A stretch of DNA of 64,000 nucleotides from Prevotella sp. (GTDB lineage: Bacteria > Bacteroidota > Bacteroidia > Bacteroidales > Bacteroidaceae): positions 1-64,000 of the forward strand of contig JAEEJK010000039.1 in the NCBI GenBank assembly GCA_016281815.1. Direction: 5' to 3'. The position numbers were made by a program, and so were the translations under genes. Position 1 is the stretch's first letter; every line of letters begins with the position of its first letter. The notes under the pieces were generated by a model that was given only the letters and a program-made list of their open reading frames with translations, did no database searches and was not told the DNA's origin. Positions 26,013 to 35,312 of the stretch are shown one piece after another.

Positions 26013-27581
26013 CTAAAACTCTGAGGTGAAGTGGAACTTGATGTGCTTGAAGTCCTCCTGCGCCATGGCAAGGACATAGCCGCTGTCGGCGAGGAAGACA
26101 TCACGCCCCTCACGGTCCTTTGCCATGTACTGGTATTTGCGGCGCTTGAAGTTCTCCAGTTCAGCCTCGTCGTCTGACTCTATCCAGCACGCCTTGTGCA
26201 GATGGACGGGTTCCCAGCGGCACTTGGCACCATACTCATTCTCCAAACGATACTGGATGACCTCAAACTGCAGTTGTCCTACGGTGCCGATGATCTTGCG
26301 GTTGTTGAATTGGTTGATAAACAACTGAGCCACACCCTCGTCCATGAGTTGCTCGATGCCCTTGGAGAGTTGTTTCGCCTTCATCGGGTCGTCGTTCTCG
26401 ATATACTTGAACATCTCCGGCGAAAAAGACGGCAGACCGCGGAAATGCAGTTGCTCACCCTCGGTCATCGTGTCTCCAATCTTGAAAATGCCGTTATCGG
26501 GCAGACCGATGATGTCACCCGGCCATGCCTCATCGACCGTCGACTTGCGCTGTGCCATGAACTGCGTGGGCGAACTGAACCTCAGTGTCTTGCCCAGACG
26601 AACATGCAAGTAAGGCTGATTGCGCACAAACTTGCCGCTGCACACCTTGCAGAAAGCGATGCACGAACGATGGTTGGGGTCGATATTGGCGGTGATCTTA
26701 AAGATAAATCCCGTGAATTTCTGCTCCTCCGGCTCCACCTCACGCTCCTCAGCCTGGGTTGGCTTCGGACATGGGGCGATTTTCACGAAGCAGTTGAGCA
26801 GTTCCTGCACACCGAAGTTGTTGAGCGCACTGCCAAAGAAAACCGGTGCCACCGTGGCGGCGCGATAGTCCTCTATGTCGAAATCGGCATAGACACCCTC
26901 GATCAGTTCAAGGTCGTCGCGCAACTGCTGGGCGTCCTGTTCTCCTACCCTTGCCACCAACTCATCACTGTTGATGTCTACCTCGACTTTCTCTGTCACT
27001 CTCTGCTTGTCGGGCGTGAAGAGGTCGAGTTTCTGCTCATAGATATTGTATACGCCCTTGAACTTCGCGCCTTGGTTGATGGGCCATGACAGCGGACGCA
27101 CCTGTATCTGCAGTTCCTGCTCCAGTTCGTCGAGCAGGTCGAAGGGGTCGCGCCCCTCACGGTCCATCTTGTTGATGAAGATAATGACCGGTGTGTTGCG
27201 CATGCGGCAGACATTCATCAGTTTGCGTGTCTGTGTCTCCACACCCTTTGCCCCGTCGACCACGATGATGGCGGAGTCAACGGCGGTGAGCGTACGGTAG
27301 GTGTCCTCGGCGAAGTCCTGGTGACCGGGTGTGTCGAGGATATTCACTTTGTAGCCCTCGTAGTCAAACTCCATCACTGATGTCGAGACAGAGATGCCGC
27401 GCTGCTTCTCTATATCCATCCAGTCGGAGGTGGCTGTCTTGCGTATCTTATTGCTCTTCACGGCTCCTGCCACCTGGATCTGTCCGCCGAAGAGCAAGAA
27501 TTTCTCGGTCAGTGTGGTCTTGCCCGCATCGGGGTGTGATATGATGGCAAAAGTACGTCTTCTTTCTATTTCCTGATTCAT
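26013..27581 (-). CDS. prfC: Peptide chain release factor 3
   Basis: 522 residues, full length. A translational GTPase that recycles RF1/RF2 from the ribosome after termination. G1 is HPDAGKTT near residue 17, G2/switch I is [11 protein letters not shown]3 is DTPGHQDF and G4 is INKMD. The RF3-specific domain 3 follows ([37 protein letters not shown]). It is the last gene of the run LysE-DUF4924-rfbD-prfC, 45 bases after rfbD; the gap carries an AACTATG heptamer array. Confidence 0.97.
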   Translation of the reverse strand: MNQEIERRRTFAIISHPDAGKTTLTEKFLLFGGQIQVAGAVKSNKIRKTATSDWMDIEKQRGISVSTSVMEFDYEGYKVNILDTPGHQDFAEDTYRTLTAVDSAIIVVDGAKGVETQTRKLMNVCRMRNTPVIIFINKMDREGRDPFDLLDELEQELQIQVRPLSWPINQGAKFKGVYNIYEQKLDLFTPDKQRVTEKVEVDINSDELVARVGEQDAQQLRDDLELIEGVYADFDIEDYRAATVAPVFFGSALNNFGVQELLNCFVKIAPCPKPTQAEEREVEPEEQKFTGFIFKITANIDPNHRSCIAFCKVCSGKFVRNQPYLHVRLGKTLRFSSPTQFMAQRKSTVDEAWPGDIIGLPDNGIFKIGDTMTEGEQLHFRGLPSFSPEMFKYIENDDPMKAKQLSKGIEQLMDEGVAQLFINQFNNRKIIGTVGQLQFEVIQYRLENEYGAKCRWEPVHLHKACWIESDDEAELENFKRRKYQYMAKDREGRDVFLADSGYVLAMAQEDFKHIKFHFTSEF

Positions 27582-27603
27582 TATAATGTAAGGAATTACT
27601 GCA

Positions 27604-27643
27604 AACTATGAACTATGAACTATGAACTATGAACTATGAACTA
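27604..27643. repeat. AACTATG heptamer array, 5.5 copies
   Basis: Five identical AACTATG units plus AACTAA. In the minus-strand sense it reads AGTTCAT and encodes the last residues and the stop of rfbD, so the array has entered the coding end of that gene. Confidence 0.92.
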
Positions 27644-28487
27644 AGCACTGAATGCACTCTGCCAGCGACTCCTCCCAGTGTGGGATGACAATATCATAAG
27701 TTTGCTTGATTTTTGTCTTATCGAGGATGGAGAAATGGGGACGAGTGGCAGGAGTGGGATAATCCTCTGTATGCAGAGGCTTCACATCGCAACCCGTGAT
27801 GCCGCTCAGGCGGTGGATGGCCTTGGCGAAGTCATACCAACTGGCGACGCCCTCGTCGGTGAAATGGTAAACACCGGGAATGATGCCCTTTTCCACAATG
27901 GTCATGATGGCGAGGGCAAGGTCACGCGCATAGGTCGGCGTGCCCACCTGGTCGGCCACCACACCGAGGGAACTGCGCTCACGTCCCAACCGTATCATGG
28001 TCTTGACGAAATTGTGCCCGAAACTGCTGTAGAGCCATGCGGTGCGGATAATCATCGAACGCTTGCAGAACTTCGACACGCCCAGTTCCGAAGCCAGTTT
28101 GGTACTTCCATACACGCTGTCGGGCGAAGGCGTATCATCCTCCTGGTAAGGACGGAAGTTCTTGCCATTGAACACGTAGTCGGTAGACACCTGTATCATC
28201 CATCCCCCACGCTTCTCGATGGCGGCGGCCAGATAGGCAGGTGCCAGCGTGTTGAGGGTGGTGCACAGTTCTTTGTCGCTCTCCGCCTTGTCCACAGCAG
28301 TGTAGGCGGCACAGTTGATGATGCCATCAATACTGTTTCCACTCACAAACTGCTCCACGGCAGATTGGTCGCAGATGTCGAGTTCCTCCACGTCGGTGTT
28401 GAAAAATACATGCTCAGGATGAGCGTTCTCCAATAGTCGCAGTTCACTTCCCAGTTGGCCATTGCAGCCGGTTATCAATATGTTCAT
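27627..28487 (-). CDS. rfbD: dTDP-4-dehydrorhamnose reductase
   Basis: 286 residues. Short-chain dehydrogenase that performs the last step of dTDP-L-rhamnose synthesis for surface glycans. NAD(P)-binding ITGCNGQLGSELR is at residues 4-16, the catalytic Y-x3-K pair is in VYGSTKLASE, and VSTDYVFNG and TAWLYSSFGHNF match the family. Other rml genes are not in the window. The final residues VHSS-stop come from the AGTTCAT heptamer array, so the native C-terminus may have been slightly different. It lies in the LysE-DUF4924-rfbD-prfC run. Confidence 0.93.
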   Translation of the reverse strand: MNILITGCNGQLGSELRLLENAHPEHVFFNTDVEELDICDQSAVEQFVSGNSIDGIINCAAYTAVDKAESDKELCTTLNTLAPAYLAAAIEKRGGWMIQVSTDYVFNGKNFRPYQEDDTPSPDSVYGSTKLASELGVSKFCKRSMIIRTAWLYSSFGHNFVKTMIRLGRERSSLGVVADQVGTPTYARDLALAIMTIVEKGIIPGVYHFTDEGVASWYDFAKAIHRLSGITGCDVKPLHTEDYPTPATRPHFSILDKTKIKQTYDIVIPHWEESLAECIQCLVHSS

Positions 28488-28498
28488 TTTCTATCTAA

Positions 28499-28565
28499 AA
28501 TTTTCAATTTTCAATCTTCAATCTTCAATTTTCAATCGGCTTCGCCGAAATCAATCTTCAATCAA
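28499..28565. repeat. ATTGAAR heptamer array with embedded hairpin
   Basis: CTTCAAT/TTTCAAT units on the plus strand, interrupted by CGGCTTCGCCG (about 28537-28547). In the sense of the minus-strand gene the array begins inside the last codons of the DUF4924 gene (GAT TGA) and runs towards the rfbD start. Confidence 0.88.
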
Positions 28566-29103
28566 ACTCAAGCCCTTCTTTCTTGTCCTTGAGATAGTAG
28601 TCCGACAGCATGCCCATGAGTGTGGTGATCTCGTTGACAGCATGTTGGGTGTCGGGTGAGATGTCGCGCTTCTGCAGACGGAGCATCATCACTCCATAGA
28701 GGGCGTTGAGGCATGTTTCCACCTCGCTCAGGTTGTTGTCGCCACCTTTTCTCCTGAGTTCCACAATAAAAGGCAGCACCTTGTAGTATTCAGCCCTGTA
28801 GAACGGGAATTTCGGACTGTCGATGAGACGGGCATGCAACTCGTTGAGGTCATCCACCACAATCTTGTTGATCTGCAGATGTCCCTGCTCGCGGCACCCT
28901 TCCTGTGTGAGCATGCGGATGAGGTTGGCATACCAGTCGGTGAGTTCCTCCATATCCTCTTCAGAGTAGTCGAAGCGTGAGATATACTCCCTGCGCAACT
29001 TGGCGAGGTTGCAACCATATGCACGGATGATATCCTCCACCTGCCACATATAGAGCACATACTCTGCGATGCTCTGCTTTCTGAGTTGCTGTGATACGAA
29101 CAT
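28558..29103 (-). CDS. DUF4924-family protein
   Basis: 181 residues, all-helical, no signal peptide. It matches the Bacteroidales DUF4924 family: MFVSQQLRKQSIAEYVLYMWQ at the start, then EQGHLQINKIVVDDLNELH and EVETCLNALYGVMMLRLQ. The function is unknown. It begins 7 bases after the LysE-type gene stops and sits in a conserved neighbourhood with rfbD and prfC. The stop TGA belongs to an ATTGAAG repeat. Confidence 0.85.
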   Translation of the reverse strand: MFVSQQLRKQSIAEYVLYMWQVEDIIRAYGCNLAKLRREYISRFDYSEEDMEELTDWYANLIRMLTQEGCREQGHLQINKIVVDDLNELHARLIDSPKFPFYRAEYYKVLPFIVELRRKGGDNNLSEVETCLNALYGVMMLRLQKRDISPDTQHAVNEITTLMGMLSDYYLKDKKEGLEFD

Positions 29104-29110
29104 TCGTTAA

Positions 29111-29779
29111 TTAATAATGTATGGTGAAAAGATTGAAAACCGTACCCAACAACACAACCAGCGAGAAAATGATGACGATGGAACCAATGATTCTGTTGAT
29201 GATGACAATACCGTAGTCATCAAAAATACTCTTGATCTTGTCGACCAACCAAGTGAGTCCCCACCACCAGAGAATGGCCCCCAAGATGATACTCAGATAG
29301 CCGATAGCCATCTCCAGAGGATGGCCTGGGATGATGAATGCCAACTGTGCGAAGATGGCCATGAAGAGGAGGATGATGAGCGGGTTGGAGAGGGTGACGA
29401 GAAAAGCGGTCACTCCATTGTGCAGATACGTCCCCTTGGCCATGCCACTGTGGTGCATGTTCTTCATCGGGTTCGACCTGAAACTGATGACACCGAAGAT
29501 GAGCAGCATGATGCTTCCTGTGATCTGCAAGAAGTAACGGTTTTGAGCATTGTTGATGAGGTCCATCACAAAACTCATTCCCAAACCAGTGATCATCGCG
29601 TAGATCAGGTCGCTGGCCGTCGCTCCAAGTCCGGTGACAAATCCATACCATCTGCCTTTGTTGAGCGTGCGCTGCACACATAATATGCCTACCGGCCCCA
29701 TAGGAGCCGATGCAAGGACACCGATAATCAGTCCCTTGAAAATGGTGTCGAGGATGTCAATATGGAACTCGAAAGGCAT
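29111..29779 (-). CDS. LysE-family amino-acid exporter
   Basis: 222 residues from ATG 29779 (MPFEFHIDILDTIF); the longer frame to 29818 adds 13 residues with no family character and lacks an upstream site. About six membrane helices are visible, with the LysE/RhtB signature ASAPMGPVGILCVQRTLNKGR near residues 22-42 and FLVTLSNPLIILLFMAIF later. It is predicted to export amino acids or related metabolites; the substrate is not readable. First gene of the run with DUF4924, rfbD and prfC. Confidence 0.88.
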   Translation of the reverse strand: MPFEFHIDILDTIFKGLIIGVLASAPMGPVGILCVQRTLNKGRWYGFVTGLGATASDLIYAMITGLGMSFVMDLINNAQNRYFLQITGSIMLLIFGVISFRSNPMKNMHHSGMAKGTYLHNGVTAFLVTLSNPLIILLFMAIFAQLAFIIPGHPLEMAIGYLSIILGAILWWWGLTWLVDKIKSIFDDYGIVIINRIIGSIVIIFSLVVLLGTVFNLFTIHY

Positions 29780-29966
29780 AACGACTGCAAAATTGCTAAA
29801 ATTTTGCGAGGTGAGCAAATTTTGTGGACAAAACTTTGTCTTTCGGAACGGAGAACGAAGAATTATGAATGAAGAATGGCAAATACCTCAAATGATTGTC
29901 GCGTCAGCATCACGCTCTGTATAGGTGACGGCAGGAAAAACAAAAATAAAAATTATAGTAAAATAT

Positions 29967-29997
29967 TTTGTTTTTCATTTATCTTGCACTATCTTTG
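29967..29997 (+). promoter_or_regulatory. Promoter of the ROK kinase gene
   Basis: TTTG 29967-29970, 19 bases, TATCTTTG 29990-29997; ATG follows at 30043. Confidence 0.88.
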
Positions 29998-30042
29998 CAT
30001 GACAACATTGAACAACACTAATTTCTAAAAACATCTATTGAT

Positions 30043-31020
30043 ATGAACGAACAAGAGACATTGAAACCGTATGTGATCGGTTTGGATTTGGGAGGCACCA
30101 ACTCCGTTTTCGGTATAGTGGACAGCCGTGGCGACATCAAAGCCACCACCGCCATCAAGACACAAGGCTATGACCGCGTTGAAGATTATGTCGATGCCTC
30201 TGTCGAGGCGCTGCAGATCATCATCGAGCAGGTAGGCGGCATCGGCAAGATCAAGGCCATGGGTATCGGAGCCCCCAACGGAAACTACTACAACGGCACC
30301 ATTGAGTTTGCTCCCAACCTGTCGTGGGGTCACAACGGCATCGTGCCACTCGCCAAACTGTTCAGCGACCGGCTGGGCATCCCCGTGGCTCTCACCAACG
30401 ATGCCAATGCGGCTGCCATCGGCGAGATGATCTATGGCGTTGCCCGCGGCATGAAGAATTTCATCGTCATCACACTGGGTACGGGTGTAGGCTCAGGTAT
30501 TGTCATCAACGGACAGTTGGTATACGGATGCGACGGCTTCGCCGGCGAATTGGGCCATGTCATCATGAAACGTGAGAACGGCCGCAGTTGCGGATGCGGA
30601 CGCAACGGTTGTCTGGAGGCCTATTGTTCTGCCACTGGCGTGGCTCGCTCAGCCCGCGAACTGCTGCTCACCAGCGACCGTCCGTCGCTGCTGCGTGAGA
30701 TGAATCCCGACGACATCACATCGCTCGATGTCTCGATAGCCGCTGGCAAGGGTGATGAACTGGCCAAGGAGGTGTTTGAGTTCACTGGTGCGATGCTGGG
30801 TGAGGCCTGCGCCGATTTCGCTGCATTCTCCTCTCCTGAGGCATTCATTTTCTTCGGCGGTCTGGTGAAGGCAGGCGACCTCATCATGGAGCCCATCAAG
30901 CGCAGTTATGATAAGAATGTGCTCCCCATCTTCAAAGGCAAGGCGAAATTCCTCGTCAGCGGACTCGACGGCGCATCAGCCGCTGTCCTCGGCGCTTCAG
31001 CCATCGGATGGGAAGTGTAA
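30043..31020 (+). CDS. ROK-family glucokinase
   Basis: 325 residues. Phosphorylates glucose, or a related hexose or N-acetylhexosamine, with ATP in the cytoplasm. The ATP phosphate-1 loop GLDLGGTNSVFGIVD is near residues 9-23, the sugar-binding ALTNDANAAAIGE follows, GTGVGSGIVING is the phosphate-2 loop, and GELGHVIM...CGCGRNGCLEAYCS is the ROK zinc motif. There is no HTH, so it is an enzyme and not a NagC-like repressor. Its own strong promoter and an imperfect inverted repeat after the stop make it a single-gene unit. Confidence 0.92.
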   Translation: MNEQETLKPYVIGLDLGGTNSVFGIVDSRGDIKATTAIKTQGYDRVEDYVDASVEALQIIIEQVGGIGKIKAMGIGAPNGNYYNGTIEFAPNLSWGHNGIVPLAKLFSDRLGIPVALTNDANAAAIGEMIYGVARGMKNFIVITLGTGVGSGIVINGQLVYGCDGFAGELGHVIMKRENGRSCGCGRNGCLEAYCSATGVARSARELLLTSDRPSLLREMNPDDITSLDVSIAAGKGDELAKEVFEFTGAMLGEACADFAAFSSPEAFIFFGGLVKAGDLIMEPIKRSYDKNVLPIFKGKAKFLVSGLDGASAAVLGASAIGWEV

Positions 31021-31029
31021 GTTGAATCC

Positions 31030-31102
31030 AACAGAGAGTTTCAGAGATACAGAGATTTTTTAACTTAGCAGTTGATTCTCTGTGCCTTTGTAACTCTGTG
31101 TT
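31030..31102. repeat. Imperfect inverted repeat of 29-base arms
   Basis: Arms at 31030-31058 (AACAGAGAGTTTCAGAGATA...) and 31074-31102 (...TTTGTAACTCTGTGTT) pair over most positions around a 15-base AT-rich loop. It starts 10 bases after the kinase stop and may stabilise or end its transcript. Confidence 0.65.
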
Positions 31103-31138
31103 TAAGCAACGATATGCACTAAGTTTTTGAATGATACT

Positions 31139-31178
31139 CCTCAAAAGGCACAGGGCCATTGCCCTGTGCCTTTTGAGG
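31139..31178. terminator. Perfect bidirectional terminator hairpin
   Basis: Stem CCTCAAAAGGCACAGGGC with its exact complement around a CATT loop: 18 bp. AAAA and TTTT flank the GC-rich part on both strands, so it can end the kinase transcript (plus) and the UpxY transcript (minus). It ends one base before the upxY stop codon. Confidence 0.9.
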
Positions 31179-31766
31179 TTATTGTACGACCTTGCAGCAC
31201 CAGCGGGTCACCTTGAGCATCACACCGATGCCCGGCACCTCCTTGAGAAGGAAATACTTGCGGTTTTCCCTCACCAAGCGGCCGGTGAGTCCCTTGAGCG
31301 GTCCGTGACTCACTATCACCGTTGCCCCCACCTTGTGCCGTGCCTCCTCGGCACTGACATATTTGCGCATCTCAATTTCGGGATTGCACATGGCGCGGAA
31401 CTCAAACATCTGTTTGGCAGGAATCTCATAGTATTCACGCGTCTGGCGGTCGCGGGTGATCACAGACATTTTATACTGGCTCGTCCTCACCAACTCCTGC
31501 ATGGCTTGTTTCGTGATGGTCTTCTTCACAAAGATAAGGTTGCTCACCACCGGACGGAGTTTTTTCTTCGGCCTGCCCTGCTCATCCTCATATATGCGAT
31601 ACTGCATGGGAATGAAGAATTCCATTCCTTGCTCCTTGAAGAACTCCCCCACCCTCATCTGGTTGTTGGAAAACAACCGGATAGCATACCATGGAGTGGA
31701 GTCCTCAGCATCTGCAAGTGGCTGTCCCTTTGGCGTCTCTGTGGTGGTCTTAACTTCGTCTTGCAT
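31179..31766 (-). CDS. UpxY-family transcription antiterminator (NusG paralogue)
   Basis: 195 residues. A NusG N-terminal domain (PWYAIRLFSNNQMRVGEFFKEQGMEFF, VVSNLIFVKKT) is followed by a C-terminal KOW-like region (VGATVIVSHGPLKGLTGRLVR). Family members such as UpxY of B. fragilis keep RNA polymerase elongating through capsule operons and are normally encoded at the operon's start. Here a strong terminator follows at once and no polysaccharide operon lies downstream. It is therefore an orphan that may act in trans, or a remnant of a lost locus. Confidence 0.88.
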   Translation of the reverse strand: MQDEVKTTTETPKGQPLADAEDSTPWYAIRLFSNNQMRVGEFFKEQGMEFFIPMQYRIYEDEQGRPKKKLRPVVSNLIFVKKTITKQAMQELVRTSQYKMSVITRDRQTREYYEIPAKQMFEFRAMCNPEIEMRKYVSAEEARHKVGATVIVSHGPLKGLTGRLVRENRKYFLLKEVPGIGVMLKVTRWCCKVVQ

Positions 31767-31789
31767 ATATGTGTTCTGTTTGGGGAGTG

Positions 31790-31820
31790 CAAAGGTAGGC
31801 TATTTCATCCGAATTAGCAA
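31790..31820 (-). promoter_or_regulatory. Promoter of the UpxY gene
   Basis: Minus strand: TTG at 31820-31818, 20 bases, TACCTTTG at 31797-31790, 23 bases before the ATG. Confidence 0.82.
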
Positions 31821-31878
31821 GTCCATTAACAATTTTTCAGGTCATTGCCTCTTTTTGCATGGATGAGAGTGTTGAATC

Positions 31879-31909
31879 TTGCGGAAGTGAGATAAATTGA
31901 GTAATTTTG
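31879..31909 (+). promoter_or_regulatory. Promoter of the helicase gene
   Basis: TTG 31879-31881, 20 bases, TAATTTTG 31902-31909, divergent from the UpxY promoter. Confidence 0.78.
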
Positions 31910-31925
31910 CGAGTCTTTATTTTTG

Positions 31926-34097
31926 ATGAACATGGAGCACAACAAAGAATTGCTCACAGCCTGGGAATTCGTGGAGAACACAGGCAGGAGCATTTTCCTC
32001 ACAGGAAAAGCGGGAACGGGAAAGACCACTTTCCTGAAAACAGTGGTGGAGCGGTCGCGCAAGCGATCGGTTGTAGTGGCCCCGACGGGTGTCGCCGCCA
32101 TCAATGCCGGCGGTGTCACCATCCACTCGTTCTTCCAACTGCCCTTCACCCCCTTCGTGCCCGACACTCATATCAAAAGCAAATTCGACTTCAGCCGTGA
32201 CAAACGCCGCATCATTGCATCTCTCGACTTGCTCATCATCGACGAGATCTCCATGGTGCGCAGCGACCTGCTCGATGCCATCGACGCCGTACTGAGGAGG
32301 TTCCGCAACCGCTACTTGCCTTTCGGAGGCGTGCAACTGCTGATGATCGGCGACCTGCAGCAACTTACTCCCGTGGTGACTCCTGAGGATGAAGCACTGC
32401 TCAGTCCACACTACGACACACCCTATTTCTTCGGGTCCAAGGCCCTCGCTCAGACAGCATACGTCACCATCCAACTCGACAAGGTATACCGCCAGCAAGA
32501 CGACACTTTCATCCAACTGCTCAACCACATCCGCATCGGCGAACCCACCCATGAGGATCTCGACCTGCTCAACTCCCGAAGCCGGCCAGGATTTGTTCCT
32601 GGTCCCGACCAGGACTACATCCGCCTCACCACCCACAACCGCTTCGCCGACCATTACAACGAATCGGAACTGGAGCGGCTCACTACGCCGAAACACCTCT
32701 ACCAAGCCAAGATCGACGGCACTTTTCCCGAGTATTCCTACCCCACCAACGACACCCTGGAACTCAAGGTGGGCACACAGGTGATGTTCGTCAAGAACGA
32801 CCCTTCAGGCGACCACCTCTACTACAACGGGCGCATCGGTCATGTGACCTACCTCGACAGCCAACATATACGCGTGCGCTGTCCGGGTGACTACAGCGAC
32901 ATCGAGGTGACACCCCTCACCTGGGATAACTCCCAGTACACCCTCAATCCCGAGACCCGCGAGATAGAGACGAAGGTGCTGGGCACTTTTGTCCAATATC
33001 CCCTGCGGCTGGCATGGGCCATCACCATCCACAAGAGCCAAGGACTGACCTTCGACCATGCCATCATCGATGCCAACCGGTCGTTCGCCCCCGGGCAGGT
33101 GTATGTGGCACTGAGCCGATGCCGCACATTGGAGGGGATGCTGCTCTCATCACCCATCTCCCCGCATGCCATCATCTGTGACGGAAGGGTGGACGAATAC
33201 ATCAGCAATCAGGAAGAGCGCGCCCGACAGAGCATCGAGCATCTGCCCCAACTCAAGGAGGAATATTTCCGATACCTGCTCACTGAACTTTTCGACTTCA
33301 GTGCCCTGCTCCATCTGGAGGAACAGATGGTGAGGCTGTTTATTGAGCATTTCTCGCGGAGTTATCCCCAACTCGAACAACTGCACAAACGAACCCTGGA
33401 AGGATTGAAGAAAAAGGTGATTGATGTGGCCAACAAATGGACCGCCGTCATCCGTCAGGCTCCAACCGACCAACTTCACTCAGAAGCCATGCTGCAACGT
33501 GTTGGCCGCAGCGCCGACTATTTTGCCCAATCGCTGATGGAACTGATGACACAACCCATCAGACTCACCGCCGACATGCAAATAGGCAACAAGCAACTGC
33601 GTGCAAGATTGGACAACCTCCTGCCTGAAATCAAACAGACATGGCAGTCGCGGCAGCAACTGCTCACCAGCATCGCCGAAGGAGGATTCACCATCACGCG
33701 TTACCTGAAAGAAAAACAACTTGCACTGCTCGATGCCATGGATGACGGCAAAAAACGAGCGACACGGCAAAGACAGCCCAAGAAAGCGAAAGAGCCCAAG
33801 CCCAAGACACAAGAAGTGACACTCGGCCTTTTCCGACAAGGGTTGTCGCCCCAGCAGATAGCCAAAGAGAGAGGATTGACTATCGACACCATCATCAGTC
33901 ATCTCGCCAAATACATATCTTCCGGGGAAGTCAACTTTGACGCGCTCGTCTCTCCCGAGCACCAAAAAGCCATTCTGCGCATCATCCGCATGGTAGCACC
34001 CACCGACAGCATCAACGCCATCAAAGCCCTCTGTCCGCGCGATGTCACCTTCGCGGAGATCAAACTGATGCAGGGAAGAGGGAAAATTGAAGATTGA
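31926..34097 (+). CDS. Pif1/RecD-like superfamily 1 helicase with C-terminal HTH_40
   Basis: 723 residues from ATG 31926 (a TTG at 31923 and an ATG at 31932 are alternatives). The N-terminal helicase domain has Walker A GKAGTGKTTFLKT (about 22-34), PTGVAAINAGGVTIHS, Walker B LLIIDEISMVRSDLL and GDLQQLTPV. Further on come the UvrD_C_2-like YPLRLAWAITIHKSQGLTFD and VYVALSRCRTLEGM. A long helical region leads to a C-terminal helix-turn-helix (LGLFRQGLSPQQIAKERGLT), as in other Bacteroidetes 'helicase + HTH_40' proteins. It probably unwinds DNA in repair or replication. The last residues KIED-stop come from an ATTGAAG repeat. Confidence 0.92.
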   Translation: MNMEHNKELLTAWEFVENTGRSIFLTGKAGTGKTTFLKTVVERSRKRSVVVAPTGVAAINAGGVTIHSFFQLPFTPFVPDTHIKSKFDFSRDKRRIIASLDLLIIDEISMVRSDLLDAIDAVLRRFRNRYLPFGGVQLLMIGDLQQLTPVVTPEDEALLSPHYDTPYFFGSKALAQTAYVTIQLDKVYRQQDDTFIQLLNHIRIGEPTHEDLDLLNSRSRPGFVPGPDQDYIRLTTHNRFADHYNESELERLTTPKHLYQAKIDGTFPEYSYPTNDTLELKVGTQVMFVKNDPSGDHLYYNGRIGHVTYLDSQHIRVRCPGDYSDIEVTPLTWDNSQYTLNPETREIETKVLGTFVQYPLRLAWAITIHKSQGLTFDHAIIDANRSFAPGQVYVALSRCRTLEGMLLSSPISPHAIICDGRVDEYISNQEERARQSIEHLPQLKEEYFRYLLTELFDFSALLHLEEQMVRLFIEHFSRSYPQLEQLHKRTLEGLKKKVIDVANKWTAVIRQAPTDQLHSEAMLQRVGRSADYFAQSLMELMTQPIRLTADMQIGNKQLRARLDNLLPEIKQTWQSRQQLLTSIAEGGFTITRYLKEKQLALLDAMDDGKKRATRQRQPKKAKEPKPKTQEVTLGLFRQGLSPQQIAKERGLTIDTIISHLAKYISSGEVNFDALVSPEHQKAILRIIRMVAPTDSINAIKALCPRDVTFAEIKLMQGRGKIED

Positions 34098-34258
34098 AGA
34101 TTGAAAATTGAAGATTGAAGATTGAAAATTGAAAATTAGTTTCTCCGTATGTTGCGTTTTTGACGCAACCCCTACAAAAGGACTATTCTCCCACCCCTCA
34201 CCTCCCACCTCTCACCTCTCACCTCCCACCTCTCACCTCCCACCCCCCTCTCCCCCCT
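34084..34258 (+). repeat. Composite 3' cassette after the helicase gene (copy 1)
   Basis: Three parts in order: an ATTGAAR heptamer array (34084-34138) that supplies the helicase stop; an element (34135-34190) with TTAGTTTCTCCGTATG, hairpin GTTGCGT/ACGCAAC (34151-34169) and AAAGGACTATTCTC; and a CACCTCY heptamer array (34190-34258). The same order recurs after dacB and hutH, except that the dacB copy lacks the last part. Confidence 0.9.
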
Positions 34259-34329
34259 CAAATCCATTGCACAAAAATGGGCTTTTGTGCACATCAGAGG
34301 GGTATATTGTGCATTTTACACTCGTTTTC

Positions 34330-34360
34330 TTTGCCACGCGACAAAAAATGAGTAATTTTG
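34330..34360 (+). promoter_or_regulatory. Promoter of the etfBA-acd operon
   Basis: TTTG 34330-34333, 19 bases, TAATTTTG 34353-34360; about 67 bases before the etfB ATG. Confidence 0.85.
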
Positions 34361-34427
34361 CCGCTCAAAAGAACTTTATTCCATGGTGGAGACACGATTG
34401 CTCCACCCATCTAATAAATTATCATTT

Positions 34428-35303
34428 ATGAGTTTGAAAATTGTTGTGCTTGCCAAGCAAGTACCCGACACAAGAAATGTGGGCAAGGACGCCATGACCG
34501 CCGAAGGCACTGTCAACCGCGCCGCTCTGCCCGCCATCTTCAATCCAGAAGACCTGAACGCGCTCGAGCAGGCACTCCGCCTGAAAGAACAGCATCCGGG
34601 CTCAACCGTAGGACTGCTCACCATGGGTCCTCCCCGTGCCGGTGAGATCATCCGCCAGGGACTCTTCCGTGGAGCCGACACTGGTTGGCTGCTTACCGAC
34701 CGCCTCTTCGCAGGTGCCGACACCCTCGCCACCTCCTATGCCCTCGCTACCGCCATCCGTAAAATCGGCGATGTGGACATCGTCATCGGAGGACGCCAGG
34801 CCATCGACGGCGACACCGCCCAGGTGGGTCCACAGGTGGCTCAGAAACTGGGTCTCAACCAGGTGACCTACGCTGAGGAGATTCTTGGCATCAAAGATGG
34901 GAAGGTGACCATCCGCCGCCATATCGACGGAGGTGTGGAGACCGTAGAGGCCCCGCTGCCCGTGGTCATCACGGTGAACGGAAGCGCTGCCCCCTGCCGT
35001 CCGTGCAACGCCAAGTTGGTGATGAAATACAAATACGCCACCTGCCCCATGGAGCGCCCTGCCGACCTCGACGAGCGCATGAGCCGCCTTTATGCCGAGC
35101 GTGACTACCTGACCCTCAACCAGTGGTCTGTGGCCGATGTCGACGGCGATGCAGGTCAGTGCGGACTCGCCGGTTCGCCTACTAAGGTGAAGGCCGTGCA
35201 GAACATCGTGTTCCAAGCCAAGGAGAGCAAGACCCTCTCCAGCAGCGATGCCGATGTAGAGGGACTGATTCAGGAATTGTTGAACGAGAAAATCATTGGA
35301 TAG
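34428..35303 (+). CDS. etfB: Electron transfer flavoprotein, beta subunit
   Basis: 291 residues from ATG 34428 (MSLKIVVLAKQVPDTRNVG); the frame extends 15 codons upstream to ATG 34383 but without family similarity. It binds AMP and, with EtfA, FAD, and takes electrons from acyl-CoA dehydrogenases. FNPEDLNALEQALRLKE, DIVIGGRQAIDGDTAQVGPQ and GSAAPCRPCNAKLVMKYKYA are typical. First gene of an operon with etfA, a small membrane protein and the dehydrogenase. Confidence 0.95.
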   Translation: MSLKIVVLAKQVPDTRNVGKDAMTAEGTVNRAALPAIFNPEDLNALEQALRLKEQHPGSTVGLLTMGPPRAGEIIRQGLFRGADTGWLLTDRLFAGADTLATSYALATAIRKIGDVDIVIGGRQAIDGDTAQVGPQVAQKLGLNQVTYAEEILGIKDGKVTIRRHIDGGVETVEAPLPVVITVNGSAAPCRPCNAKLVMKYKYATCPMERPADLDERMSRLYAERDYLTLNQWSVADVDGDAGQCGLAGSPTKVKAVQNIVFQAKESKTLSSSDADVEGLIQELLNEKIIG

Positions 35304-35312
35304 TTGATGGGT

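Noticed and set aside
26196..27089. 297-codon plus-strand ORF
   Set aside because: Antisense to prfC, which is full length.
31139..31178. Riboswitch or attenuator before UpxY
   Set aside because: The hairpin is downstream of the UpxY stop and has the form of a bidirectional terminator.
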